In this document: in pieces, positions 16,512 through 24,372 of the stretch
Numbering within the stretch: position 1 is the first letter of the stretch
Layout of the letters: each line of letters starts with the position of its first letter
NCBI GenBank assembly: GCA_034414595.1
Contig: DAOULY010000021.1
Location: forward strand, 310,001-374,000
Origin: DAOULY01 sp034414595
GTDB taxonomy: Bacteria > Chloroflexota > Dehalococcoidia > SZUA-161 > JAUWZY01
Length of the DNA: 64,000 nt
Reading direction: 5' to 3'
The notes under the pieces: generated by a model
What the model saw: only the letters and a program-made list of their open reading frames with translations
Databases searched by the model: none
What the model was told of the DNA's origin: nothing
Program-made: the position numbers and the translations under genes

Positions 16512-16881
16512 GCTAGCGGGTCACGCTACTTGCTAATGATGCTGTGGTCGTTTGACCTCTGTCGAGCCAGAAAGGGTCATATGCGTCGATGCTACACCCT
16601 GGCGAGTGCTTTGATGCTCTGTGCAGATTGCTACAGCCGTTAGTACGCCAGCCTAGCCCCCGTCGCATTGCGATGATCTCAGAACGTGGGTAGAATTGAG
16701 CCGGTTCATCATCGAAGGACGCGTTCCCTAAATGACAAGCTGGTAAATTTGAACTAACCTAATTCGCCAGCATTGCACAAAATGAGTTTCCGTTACTTTG
16801 TGATGCCCGCTGCTTTGGTACCTCTTTCGATTGAACACAGAATAACTCCCATTTAATGGCTCGAACACTCAACTGTGTTAT
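16512..16881. other. Gene-free intergenic stretch
   Basis: About 370 bases between the FAD enzyme and the next small gene contain no credible reading frame, RNA gene or repeat that I can recognise. Confidence 0.5.
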
Positions 16882-16887
16882 TATAAT
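16882..16887 (+). promoter_or_regulatory. -10 box immediately before a GTG start (possible leaderless transcript)
   Basis: A consensus TATAAT ends seven bases before GTG 16895, so initiation would fall at or next to the start codon. There is no Shine-Dalgarno sequence between them. A clear -35 hexamer is not visible at 16-18 bp. Confidence 0.4.
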
Positions 16888-16894
16888 TTAACCC

Positions 16895-17110
16895 GTGAAC
16901 CTGAGTGCGAAAGCTAGACAAGTGCTCAAAGTCATAGTGGAGGAATATGAGAAGAATCCTGAGAATCGTCTCAAGAGTATCCTTGAGCGCGTCGTTGGTG
17001 CAAAAGCCGGAATCTATCTCAACTTTCCAATATATGATATTGCTGAACTAGAGGATGCAGGCCTCGTACACAAGATGGAAAGGGATAGGGTTATCATTAC
17101 CAAGAGTTGA
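16895..17110 (+). CDS. 71-residue uncharacterised protein with a helix-turn-helix-like middle
   Basis: From GTG 16895 the product has a basic helical first half (LSAKARQVLKVIVEEYEKNPENR), a central AGIYLNFPIYDIAELEDAGLV and a short strand ending RDRVIITKS. The order of helix, helix and wing could be a small winged-helix fold, but I cannot assign a family. A -10 box abuts the start. It lies next to the tRNA-Arg insertion site, on the chromosome side. Confidence 0.55.
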   Translation: MNLSAKARQVLKVIVEEYEKNPENRLKSILERVVGAKAGIYLNFPIYDIAELEDAGLVHKMERDRVIITKS

Positions 17111-17291
17111 TACTATTATGGCTTTTCTTTAGCCAACGATTCATCGAATTGTTGCCGGAGGAACTGCTCCTTGCCGTTTGCAGAGCCCAGTTTTTGATGT
17201 TAGAATTGGCATATGGTAGCTGCCGGGTCAAATGGTGAGAGCAAAGTTCACTTCGAAAGCTCTACCTATTGATACCCCAACTCCAACAGAT

Positions 17292-17367
17292 GCCCCTGTA
17301 GCTCAGAGGATAGAGCAGCGGTTTCCTAAACCGCGTGTCGGGCGTTCGAGTCGCCCCAGGGGTACCA
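17292..17367 (+). tRNA. tRNA-Arg (anticodon CCT)
   Basis: It is a complete 76-base cloverleaf with encoded CCA. The acceptor GCCCCTG pairs with CAGGGGT (G1:U72 wobble), the D-arm is AGCTCAGAGGATAGAGC, the anticodon arm is GCGGT TTCCTAA ACCGC, and the T-arm is GGGCG TTCGAGT CGCCC. The anticodon CCT reads AGG arginine codons. A tyrosine integrase gene begins 73 bases past its 3' end, which makes the tRNA the likely attachment site. Confidence 0.97.
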
Positions 17368-17439
17368 CTTCTTTGAAGCTGAAATAGTCCTAATAAAGTC
17401 TTGCCCAGCAAGACATAACCCTAAAAAGCTAACGGAAAG

Positions 17440-18618
17440 CTAACCAACATTTGCGGCGGCAGCATTCTCGCGCCTGTGGACTACGAGCTCGTCAAAGTGT
17501 GCTGCAGCAGCCTCTTGGAGCCCAGGTGCTACGTGTGAGTAGGTGTCGAGAGTTATTTGGATGCTAGCATGCCCCAGTCGTTCCTGGACTATCTTGGGGT
17601 GAATACCCTGTTTCAGCATCAGGGAAGCGTGTGTATGCCTAGCATCATGTAGCCTTATACCTTCCAGGCCACTACGGCGTGCCAGTTTTCGCCAAGCTTG
17701 GCTTACTGTGTCCGGCAATAATGGACTTCCGTCAGGCTGAGAAAACACCAGTTCATCACCTCTTAGAATAGTTCCTAGGATCAGCTGGATCGCTTCCTGC
17801 CTTTCCTTATGTTCTCTAAGAACGATGCAAGCTGACGGTGGAAGAGCTATGGTCCGGCGTCCCCTTGCTGTCTTAGGCGCTCTGAAAACCAAGCTTTTAT
17901 CACGTAGACGGTGTAGGCTTCGACTGACTGATACCTGTCCCAGGATTAGGTCCACATCGCTCCACCGTAAGGCCAAGAGTTCAGAGCGCCTCATGCCCGT
18001 GAAAAGAGCCAGATAGAACAGCGTATAGTAAGGGGTAGACCTAGCAACATCAAGGAAAGTCTCGATATCGCCTTCATTCATTACGTGCATATCGGACCGC
18101 TGGAAACTTGGTGGGTCAATCGCGTCTGCGGGGTTCCGGGTAATGAGTCCCCACTTTACGGCGACCTCCAGTGCCCGGTGTAATGCCATATGGTGGTGTC
18201 TGACCGTGAGTGGTGTTAGTCCCCCTTTGCCATTACAGCGGCCCTTCACCAGTTTCTCTGCATAGTACTTCTGAAGGTGCTCGGGCCTAAGCTGTGTCAG
18301 TGTGACATTGCCGAACTGGGGGATGAGGTGTTGGTATATGATAGACTCATAGCCTTCAGCAGTTCTAGGGGACAGGTTAGGCCAGGCGTAATCTTTGAGC
18401 CACCTCACAAGGTAGTCAGCCAAAGTAGTCTTACGAGGCTTCATAAACGTGCCCGTATCGAGCTGGTGTAGCATGTCGGCAAGGCGCTTTTCAGCCTCTT
18501 TCTTTGTGCCCTTAACGCTGATCCATTGCTGTTTTCGCTTCCCAGTCTGTGGGTCAATCCCGAGATTCAGGACGACTGTGTAGCTATTCTTGTACCTCTT
18601 TCTGATGTGTCCTCTCAT
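17440..18618 (-). CDS. Tyrosine recombinase (site-specific integrase) with arm-binding domain
   Basis: The 392-residue integrase starts at ATG 18618. Residues 1-60 are an AP2-type arm-DNA-binding domain (KRYKNSYTVVLNLGIDPQTGKRKQQWISVKGTK has its pattern). Residues 65-165 are the core-binding SAM-like domain (TLADYLVRWLKDY). The rest is catalytic: Arg in LFTGMRRSELLALRW, Lys in APKTARGRR, HDARHTHASLML, HLGHAS-like RLGHASIQIT, and the nucleophile Tyr in TLDTYSHV. All key residues are present. It overlaps the upstream gene by four bases and points toward the tRNA-Arg, the usual arrangement for an element inserted there. Confidence 0.95.
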   Translation of the reverse strand: MRGHIRKRYKNSYTVVLNLGIDPQTGKRKQQWISVKGTKKEAEKRLADMLHQLDTGTFMKPRKTTLADYLVRWLKDYAWPNLSPRTAEGYESIIYQHLIPQFGNVTLTQLRPEHLQKYYAEKLVKGRCNGKGGLTPLTVRHHHMALHRALEVAVKWGLITRNPADAIDPPSFQRSDMHVMNEGDIETFLDVARSTPYYTLFYLALFTGMRRSELLALRWSDVDLILGQVSVSRSLHRLRDKSLVFRAPKTARGRRTIALPPSACIVLREHKERQEAIQLILGTILRGDELVFSQPDGSPLLPDTVSQAWRKLARRSGLEGIRLHDARHTHASLMLKQGIHPKIVQERLGHASIQITLDTYSHVAPGLQEAAAAHFDELVVHRRENAAAANVG

Positions 18619-19292
18619 TTTGTACCTCCTCTGTTTTCGTCTGGTTGACTTCTATCTGGATAATAGCCGTGGGCTATTACGTCCCGTAGTATGTTTTGAA
18701 GGCTGCTGTCGAGGTCAGATGTATCGAAATCCCAGCCCAGATAATCCGCAAGGAGTTCCCGCTGCACATAGGCATCTACATGGGGGAAAAGGTCAACCGG
18801 TTTCAGGCCGGGAAGAACGAGGTGGATTCGCCAAAGCCACTTGCCTTGCCGGTTCGTCAACACAGTTCTCTGCTGTGGTGCCTTCTCTGGTTGATTCACC
18901 TCTTGATGGATGTAGGTCAACAACTCAAATGTGTGCGGCCAAAGTTCCTCAAGTTTCTTCTTACCTGACCTGATTATAGATTCCAACTCTACGATAGATT
19001 GCATAATGAAACCAGCTGCTTCCCAAGGAATACCCGTCTTGCCATGAAAAACGTCTGGGCCTTGTTCCGCCATTGCTGCCATAGACCAGGGTTTCTCCTG
19101 CATAGACATTCGATCACGGATACGCTTCGCTCGGTCTTGGATAGTGCGTATTGCTGGAATCGGGATATCACTGCCAACAAACTTATCTATTAGTGCCTGC
19201 TCAATCTGCCCTGCTTCTACAAATGGATTGAGCCAAACAAGGCTGGCTATTAATTTCTCAATCTCTGGATGTACCTTGGGCCCCTTTGGCAT
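18615..19292 (-). CDS. Uncharacterised protein cotranscribed with the integrase
   Basis: The 225-residue soluble protein has AAAGGAG before ATG 19292 and its stop overlaps the integrase start. The first 80 residues are helical with IPAIRTIQDRAKRIRDR, which could be a DNA-binding helix pair. The remainder (ELWPHTFELLTYIHQEVNQ, WLWRIHLVLPGLKPVDLF) matches no family I know. Its coupling to the integrase suggests a role in element maintenance or recombination control, but that is inference from position. Confidence 0.72.
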   Translation of the reverse strand: MPKGPKVHPEIEKLIASLVWLNPFVEAGQIEQALIDKFVGSDIPIPAIRTIQDRAKRIRDRMSMQEKPWSMAAMAEQGPDVFHGKTGIPWEAAGFIMQSIVELESIIRSGKKKLEELWPHTFELLTYIHQEVNQPEKAPQQRTVLTNRQGKWLWRIHLVLPGLKPVDLFPHVDAYVQRELLADYLGWDFDTSDLDSSLQNILRDVIAHGYYPDRSQPDENRGGTK

Positions 19293-19421
19293 ATTTCCTC
19301 TCCTTTATGCGATCGCTGATATACGCATATAATAATTAATAGTAACGCTATTACATTGACCTTAATACGCTTATACCTTATCATATGAATAGTTCGATGT
19401 CAATGGTTGTTGAAGGTAGAG

Positions 19422-19529
19422 ATGAAGAATATTGAACAGATGATAGATCCGAGGGAATATGCCCAATGGCTAGGCGTCCCACAAATCACTATCTACTGCT
19501 GGATTCGGATTGGGGGCCTCCATGCCTAA
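19422..19529 (+). pseudogene. Truncated HTH/excisionase-like reading frame
   Basis: Thirty-five codons from ATG 19422 read MKNIEQMIDPREYAQWLGVP followed by QITIYCWIRIGG and then a stop. This is the first helix-turn-helix of a HTH_17/excisionase domain (x-PxEyAxWLGVPxxTIYxWxRxGG), ending where the wing should begin. It is either a broken copy of the type of gene found at 19600 or a very short HTH peptide. Confidence 0.5.
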
Positions 19530-19599
19530 TCGGATGGCAAGCCGACACTCCCAATTCGTGAAGCTGACCTGTAGACATTTCTCACGACAGTAAGGACCA

Positions 19600-19833
19600 A
19601 TGAGTATGACGAGCTACAGAACCATGGGCACGGATCAAGAACCTCTCACTTTTAGTGTGATAGAAGCGGCCCGCCTATTGCGGATTTCACGCGGCACAGC
19701 GTATGAAGCCGTTCGAACTGGCCAATTGCCGAGCGTTCGGTTCGGCCGGGTGATCAGGGTTCCACGGTATGCACTGGAACAGCTGCTCAGGCAGCAAGCC
19801 GCGGATGTAAATGTGGACGGAGTGTCTCGATGA
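19600..19833 (+). CDS. Excisionase-family helix-turn-helix protein
   Basis: The 77-residue product contains the full HTH_17 pattern: LTFSVIEAARLLRISRGTAYEAVRTG, then LPSVRFGRVIRVPRYALEQLL. Such proteins bind DNA as recombination directionality factors or small repressors in integrative elements. The array of phased AGTAYT hexamers 240 bases downstream is a candidate binding region. It is divergently oriented from the integrase operon. The start ATG 19600 is preceded by AAGGACC. Confidence 0.85.
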   Translation: MSMTSYRTMGTDQEPLTFSVIEAARLLRISRGTAYEAVRTGQLPSVRFGRVIRVPRYALEQLLRQQAADVNVDGVSR

Positions 19834-20071
19834 CTAGCACTCAGGGACCTCTCCAACCTAGCCTCCTCCTTGATCCCACTGGTATTTCTCAATCCTTATT
19901 GAGCACCGATGCGTTGACGGCTGAACTCTTAATTCCGTAATGATAGATCACGCACAAGATCGGGACTAACTACAGACCACCAGAATTGCCCGTCAATAGC
20001 ACTCTGCCCTCATCTATATCGTCGAGGAATTCCCTGCTGACGATTCTGCACCATGCCGGGATATATAACCA

Positions 20072-20165
20072 AGTACTGCCGAGGGCTGCGGACACCTGCA
20101 CCTCAGTACTCAGCGAGTATTGCGCCCAGTACTCGCAAGTAGTGAGCCTTGGGGAACCCAGTATT
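20072..20165. repeat. Six AGTAYT-type hexamers phased at about 11 bp
   Basis: AGTACT occurs at 20072, 20105 and 20128, AGTATT at 20116 and 20160, and AGTAGT at 20138. Offsets from the first are 0, 33, 44, 56, 66 and 88, all within one base of multiples of 11. They lie in the gene-free stretch between the excisionase-like and zinc-finger genes. Helical phasing suggests binding by a multimer on one DNA face. Confidence 0.6.
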
Positions 20166-20255
20166 GGTGAGGTCTCGTTGAATACGCAATTTCAGCCTGT
20201 AAGTATCACTCGGACGGCTAAAGCAGGCCACGATTCTATAGCTAGGAGGTTAACG

Positions 20256-20621
20256 ATGAACATCTGTGAAGAATGCGGAAAGGGGTTCAAGACGCCCCAG
20301 GCACTTGGAGCCCACCGAGTGCTCTATCATCGGGCAAGCGGGGCAGATCTTGAGGCTCTCAAAGCTGACCAGCGCTTGAAGCAGGAGAAGATCGCTGAGC
20401 TTGAAGCTAAGCATCAGGCCGCGTCCTGCCCTTGCTGCGGAAAGCTGGTTAGCTGGGATAGCCTCCCTCTCAGAGAATGCCCTCGAAAGTCATTCGAGAG
20501 AGGCAATCCAGAGGAGTGGTACCTTGCCCTTGGGAATGTCGAGATGGTCAAGTACCGGATGTGCCCAGTCTGCCGGTATTGCGAGGCAGTAGAAGGGCAA
20601 GAACCTATCGATGCAAGATAG
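20256..20621 (+). CDS. C2H2 zinc-finger protein with zinc ribbon
   Basis: AGGAGG precedes ATG 20256, which I take as the start rather than an upstream in-frame codon. The 121-residue protein opens with a classical C2H2 finger: CEECGKGF, a 12-residue spacer through PQALGAH, then a second His in RVLYH. A basic coiled coil (LKADQRLKQEKIAELEAKH) follows, then two cysteine pairs (CPCCGKL and CPVCRYC). C2H2 fingers in bacteria occur in small regulators on mobile and plasmid-like DNA. It probably binds DNA; the target is unknown. It is followed 13 bases later by a small membrane protein gene. Confidence 0.82.
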   Translation: MNICEECGKGFKTPQALGAHRVLYHRASGADLEALKADQRLKQEKIAELEAKHQAASCPCCGKLVSWDSLPLRECPRKSFERGNPEEWYLALGNVEMVKYRMCPVCRYCEAVEGQEPIDAR

Positions 20622-20634
20622 AAAGGGGCAACCA

Positions 20635-20847
20635 ATGGTGATCTACAAGGAAACTGTCTTTGTCATTACACTGGTCATAGCACTCTTGGTGGTTTTTTGG
20701 CTAACGGTTAGAAACGAGCGTGGCCAGAGGGGCGATATCCCTGTCCAGGAAAATACAGCCAATCCTGCTGGGGAAAATGACAGTCTCAGTAACTACGTCA
20801 AGGAACACTATCCAAGGAGCACGTCATGGTCTAAACAAATCATGTAA
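20635..20847 (+). CDS. Small single-pass membrane protein
   Basis: ATG 20635 has AAAGGGG upstream and follows the zinc-finger gene closely. The 70-residue product has one strong membrane helix near the N-terminus (VFVITLVIALLVVFWLTV), then a positively charged stretch and a polar tail. I know no family for it. The membrane helix and operon spacing support a real gene. Confidence 0.5.
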   Translation: MVIYKETVFVITLVIALLVVFWLTVRNERGQRGDIPVQENTANPAGENDSLSNYVKEHYPRSTSWSKQIM

Positions 20848-21022
20848 CTGTGACTACCTGGTCCAAATTGGACAAAACGTCACTTGTCAAGTCAACAATG
20901 ACAGTGCTCGGAGGCCAACTGGAGCCAGGAGTCTTCATGAACGCTATAGATGTTGTTGATCAACAGAGTTCGAGTCCCCTTAGTTTCACTAAAGTTGCAG
21001 TAGAGAGGGTGCTGAAGAGGCG

Positions 21023-21718
21023 ATGAAGGCCTATCTTGAACCTGCCGATATAGAGTTGATGGAGCGAGTTGCAACAAGTCTCCATGATAGGCTGCTTATC
21101 AGGCTTCTTTTTCGTTTAGGCTGCCGGATTTCAGAAGCTCTGGCACTTAATGTGAGTGACATTGACTTCGAGCAGGCCACTGTCACGATTCTGCATCTCA
21201 AGACACGTATCAGACTATTATGTCCCAAGTGCAAGGCTGGGTTAAGTAGAAGACACAGATTCTGTCCTGAGTGTGGGCAAGAAGCCAATGAGGCCATGAA
21301 GCGGCAGCAGGCGCAACGGCGCATGAGGGTGCTACCAGTTGATAAGCACACCATGACGATGTTGGAGGACTATATCCGGCACTACCGATTACGCTCAGTC
21401 ACTGGCTCGGCACTTCTCTTCGGCATTAACCGACACCGGGCGTGGCAGATAGTGAGAGACTGCGCTAAAATAGCTAGACTCCCGAATTTGTTCAATCCAG
21501 AGACCGACAGGGTAAGGGGCGTTAGTCCTCATCGCCTTAGGGACGCCTTTAGCGTACATGCAATGAAGCTGGATGACTCTGGCGATGCACTAAGAGTGCT
21601 TCAAGAGCATTTAGGCCACGCCAGCTTCAATACCACTGCGAAGTATCGGAAGGTTGCTGGTGAAGAGCATCGCACCTGGTATGAAAGGCTATGGCAGGAC
21701 CGCTTTCCAATTGACTGA
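21023..21718 (+). CDS. Tyrosine recombinase catalytic domain with inserted zinc ribbon
   Basis: The 231-residue protein consists of an XerC/D-like catalytic domain only, with no N-terminal core-binding domain. The catalytic Arg is in LGCRISEALAL (R35). The HxxR box is SPHRLRDAF, the second His is in HLGHASFNTT, and the nucleophile is in AKYRKV. Between the first Arg and the rest, residues 67-84 form CPKC and CPEC pairs about ten residues apart, a zinc ribbon placed where the catalytic beta-hairpin would be. The reading frame is intact and I see no decay. It may work with a partner that supplies DNA binding. Confidence 0.88.
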   Translation: MKAYLEPADIELMERVATSLHDRLLIRLLFRLGCRISEALALNVSDIDFEQATVTILHLKTRIRLLCPKCKAGLSRRHRFCPECGQEANEAMKRQQAQRRMRVLPVDKHTMTMLEDYIRHYRLRSVTGSALLFGINRHRAWQIVRDCAKIARLPNLFNPETDRVRGVSPHRLRDAFSVHAMKLDDSGDALRVLQEHLGHASFNTTAKYRKVAGEEHRTWYERLWQDRFPID

Positions 21719-21843
21719 CGCAACTAGTTATCCTGGTTCCTTTCCCAGTTGCTTGGCGGCTAACAAAACGAGCAATTGTCACCTCGATCCAACCATTTGA
21801 GCTAAACTGATGGCAGATGGAGGCAAAAAGATTAAGGGATATC

Positions 21844-22242
21844 TTAGAAGCCTACTTTCTTGAGATGGTGTTCCACGCGCTCCAGCAGTTCTGTGGCGTT
21901 GAGTGGCTTTTCAACGTAGTCTTCTGCTTCCAAGAACATCCCCTGGCTCGTGGCCGTGGTTGTCTCCCCAACCTTCTCACGGAAGCCGGTGAGCATGATC
22001 ACAGGGATGCTGGCTGTCTCGGGGTCCTTTTTCAACTGCTCACAGACGGTAAATCCGTCCTTGAGCGGCATGATTACATCCAAGACGATCAAATCGGGCT
22101 TCTCCTCAGCCACCTTTTGCAGTGCTTCCTCTCCGCTGTAGGCCGTGACCACCTGATACGGCTTGGTGGCCAAGACCATCTTGGCCAAATCCACAAAATC
22201 GGCATCATCGTCGACGAGGAGGATCTTCGGTTGACTTTTCAT
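21844..22242 (-). CDS. Single-domain response regulator (receiver only)
   Basis: The 132-residue CheY-like protein has the acidic pocket (LLVDDDADF), the phospho-acceptor Asp in IVLDVIMPLKDG, the Thr in PVIMLTG and the Lys in DYVEKPL. No output domain follows, so it signals through protein contact or a phosphorelay. Its start overlaps the histidine kinase stop by four bases, and it is the last gene of the long minus-strand metabolic operon. It is the natural partner of that kinase. Confidence 0.95.
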   Translation of the reverse strand: MKSQPKILLVDDDADFVDLAKMVLATKPYQVVTAYSGEEALQKVAEEKPDLIVLDVIMPLKDGFTVCEQLKKDPETASIPVIMLTGFREKVGETTTATSQGMFLEAEDYVEKPLNATELLERVEHHLKKVGF

Positions 22243-23462
22243 TTCGTGCCTCCTTTCTTCTTGGGTAAAGTAAAACTGATCCTGGTTCCCCCATCACAGC
22301 CCAGTAGGCCACAGGGGCTCTCGGCCCAGATAGTTCCTCCGTGAGCCTCGACGACCCTCTTGGCCACAGAAAGCCCCAGGCCCAATCCCTTGGCCGGCGC
22401 ATCCCCACCGCGATAGAACTCGTCGAACACGTGGGGAAGGTCCCTGGGCGAGATGCCGATGCCAGTATCTATCACGTCCACCTGAAGGAGGTCTTGTTTA
22501 TCCTCGAGTTTTACCGTCACCTCACCACCGGCAGGGGTGAACTTTATCGCGTTGCTCAGCAAGTTGACCAGCACTCGGCGCAGGTGCTTGGATGAGGCAT
22601 AGAGCGGCGATGGCATCACTGGCATGTCCATCTTCAGAGCGATCTCCTTCTCCCCAGCTGAGGTGCGCACACTGTCGAGGCAATGCTCCACCAGCTCTTC
22701 AGGCAGGGTCCATTCCCTTTCTTTGATCACTTCCTCAGCATCAAGTCCCCGGGCATCGAGAATGGCCGCGTGAAGATCGAGAAGCCCTTCGATCCTGCGC
22801 TCGGTCTTTTGCAACATCTCGCTCTGTTGGGCCCCGATCTCCCCGGCAAAGCCATCGAGGATAGCTTTCAGATAGCTGTGGACGGTGACCAGCGGTTCCC
22901 TCAAATCGTGGCAGGTGATGGCAAAAAGGCGTTTTCTGAGGGCATCACTGCTCTTGATCGCTTCATAGAGCTTGGCGTTTTCCAATGCTATGGCCCCCAG
23001 GTTAGCCACCGTGCTCAGGAAGAAGATATCGTCATCAGTGAAATGGCGCGGCTCAGAGGTGTAGAGTCTCATCACACCCACTACTTCTTCCTTGAGCTTG
23101 ACAGGGACACAGAGGATGGAAGCTATGCCTTCTTTCCTAGCCTGCTCCCGGTACTGGATTCGAGGGTCTTCAGGGGCGTCGAATACTGCCACTGGCTTCC
23201 CCTTAAGGGCATCGGCCATGCTGATATCGACGCTCACCGGGCCCTTGCGCATATACCAGTCGCTCAAGCCATAGGCTGCCGTGTGCAAGAGAAGCCTCCT
23301 ATCAGGGCTGAGCAGTAAAAGCGAACAGCCCTTGGCTCCCACAGTGTTGGCCGCGCCCTCGACGATCCGTTTCAGGACGACATCGCTCTCGAGGCTGGCG
23401 TTTATCGCTTCAGCGACTTTGTATAGCGCCCGATAGTAATGTGACAGCTTAGCCTGCGCCAT
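22239..23462 (-). CDS. GAF-domain sensor histidine kinase
   Basis: The 407-residue soluble kinase has a GAF domain at about residues 15-165 (LKRIVEGAANTVGAKGCSLLLL, ILCVPVKLKEEVVGVMRLY). HisKA follows with the phospho-acceptor in ITCHDLREPLVTV. The HATPase domain has N-box NLLSNAIKFTPAG, G1 DTGIGIS and G2 GLGLGLSVAKRVVEAHGG. There is no membrane segment, so it senses a cytosolic signal, perhaps a redox or ligand cue through GAF. It overlaps metF by 14 bases and is coupled to the response regulator. Its place in the operon suggests it adjusts the same pathway. Confidence 0.94.
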   Translation of the reverse strand: MAQAKLSHYYRALYKVAEAINASLESDVVLKRIVEGAANTVGAKGCSLLLLSPDRRLLLHTAAYGLSDWYMRKGPVSVDISMADALKGKPVAVFDAPEDPRIQYREQARKEGIASILCVPVKLKEEVVGVMRLYTSEPRHFTDDDIFFLSTVANLGAIALENAKLYEAIKSSDALRKRLFAITCHDLREPLVTVHSYLKAILDGFAGEIGAQQSEMLQKTERRIEGLLDLHAAILDARGLDAEEVIKEREWTLPEELVEHCLDSVRTSAGEKEIALKMDMPVMPSPLYASSKHLRRVLVNLLSNAIKFTPAGGEVTVKLEDKQDLLQVDVIDTGIGISPRDLPHVFDEFYRGGDAPAKGLGLGLSVAKRVVEAHGGTIWAESPCGLLGCDGGTRISFTLPKKKGGTK

Positions 23463-24372
23463 GACCCTGTTCTCCCAGTCCCGCTGCGGTCAGAATATCG
23501 GGAACGACTTCCTCCCGGCCTATGGCCATAACGTGGACCCCGTCGCATAGAGAATCCTCTCTCAAGGCTGCGACCATCCGTCCCGCGATCTCGATGCCTT
23601 TCTCCAGCGCTGTTCCCTTGGGTGCGCTGGCCAACTCGTCGATTAACTGTTGTGGCACGAAGATACCGGGTACGTTTTCGGTCATATACTTGGCCATCCT
23701 CGCCGAGGCCAGCAGGACTATCCCCGCCAGAATCTTCACCGGGAATTGGCGGGCGAACTCCATGAATTTGGCGAAGTTGTCCAGATCATAGATCGCCTGC
23801 GTTTGAAAGAATTCGGCCCCGGCCTCGACCTTCTTTTCAAACTTGATCAGCTGAGGTTCAATCGGGTGTGCCTCAGGAGTCACAATAGCCCCGGCGCAGA
23901 AGTCCACGGCACCGTCGAGGTCATTGCCCCCCAGGTCTTTACCTGTCTCCAGCAGGCGAATCGCCCTCAGCAGTTGCACCGAATCCAGATCGAAAACCCC
24001 TTTGGCCTCCTTGTGATCGCCAACCGGGACCGCATCGCCGGTGAGACAAAGGACATTCCTGATCCCCCGAGAATAAGCGAACAAGAGCTCTGCTTCCAGG
24101 GCCAGCCGGTTGCGGTCGCGGCAGGTCATTTGCAGGATAGCCTCACCACCTTGCTCTTTGACCAGAAGACAGCCACCAACAGAGGGAAACCTCATTACTG
24201 AGCTTTGATGGTCAGTGACATTTAGCCCATCAACCTTATCCTTGAGCAGTTCGATATGGTGGAGCAATCCTTCGATGTTCGTTCCCTTCGGCGGGCTGAT
24301 CTCGCTGGTGATCACGAATTTGCCTGAATTGAGGGCCTCTCTCAAGCTCTGCATCCTCTCCCCCCGCTTCAC
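23449..24372 (-). CDS. metF: 5,10-methylenetetrahydrofolate reductase
   Basis: The 307-residue enzyme reduces methylene- to methyl-tetrahydrofolate, the last step of the methyl branch of the Wood-Ljungdahl pathway. MetF barrel motifs are clear: FVITSEISPPKG, GLNVTDHQSSVMR, ILQMTCRDRNRLALEAELL, NVLCLTGD, and GAEFFQTQAIYDLDNF. The catalytic glutamate is in SEISPP. GTG 24372 overlaps the metV stop; an internal ATG at 24354 is a less likely start. MetV lies directly upstream, as in acetogens, where MetVF works without its own NADH site and takes electrons from partner proteins. Confidence 0.95.
   Translation of the reverse strand: MKRGERMQSLREALNSGKFVITSEISPPKGTNIEGLLHHIELLKDKVDGLNVTDHQSSVMRFPSVGGCLLVKEQGGEAILQMTCRDRNRLALEAELLFAYSRGIRNVLCLTGDAVPVGDHKEAKGVFDLDSVQLLRAIRLLETGKDLGGNDLDGAVDFCAGAIVTPEAHPIEPQLIKFEKKVEAGAEFFQTQAIYDLDNFAKFMEFARQFPVKILAGIVLLASARMAKYMTENVPGIFVPQQLIDELASAPKGTALEKGIEIAGRMVAALREDSLCDGVHVMAIGREEVVPDILTAAGLGEQGHGAG

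Larger units (their letters stand above)
17330..21718. mobile_element. Putative integrative element at tRNA-Arg(CCT)
   Basis: The stretch carries the integrase at 17440-18618, its coupled partner, two excisionase-like HTH genes (one broken), a C2H2 zinc-finger gene, a small membrane protein and a second recombinase. All of these are typical of small integrative elements. The left end would be within the tRNA-Arg 3' half. I searched by eye for a second copy of the tRNA 3' end on the right and did not find one, so the right boundary is uncertain; chromosomal genes resume by 21844. It carries no recognisable replication or packaging genes. Confidence 0.6.

Noticed and set aside
20960..20995. GTTCGAGTCCCC near 20969, resembling a tRNA T-arm and the tRNA-Arg 3' end (possible right attachment site)
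   Set aside because: Only about 12 bases agree, the arm does not pair, and no acceptor or CCA follows. I could not support it as attR.
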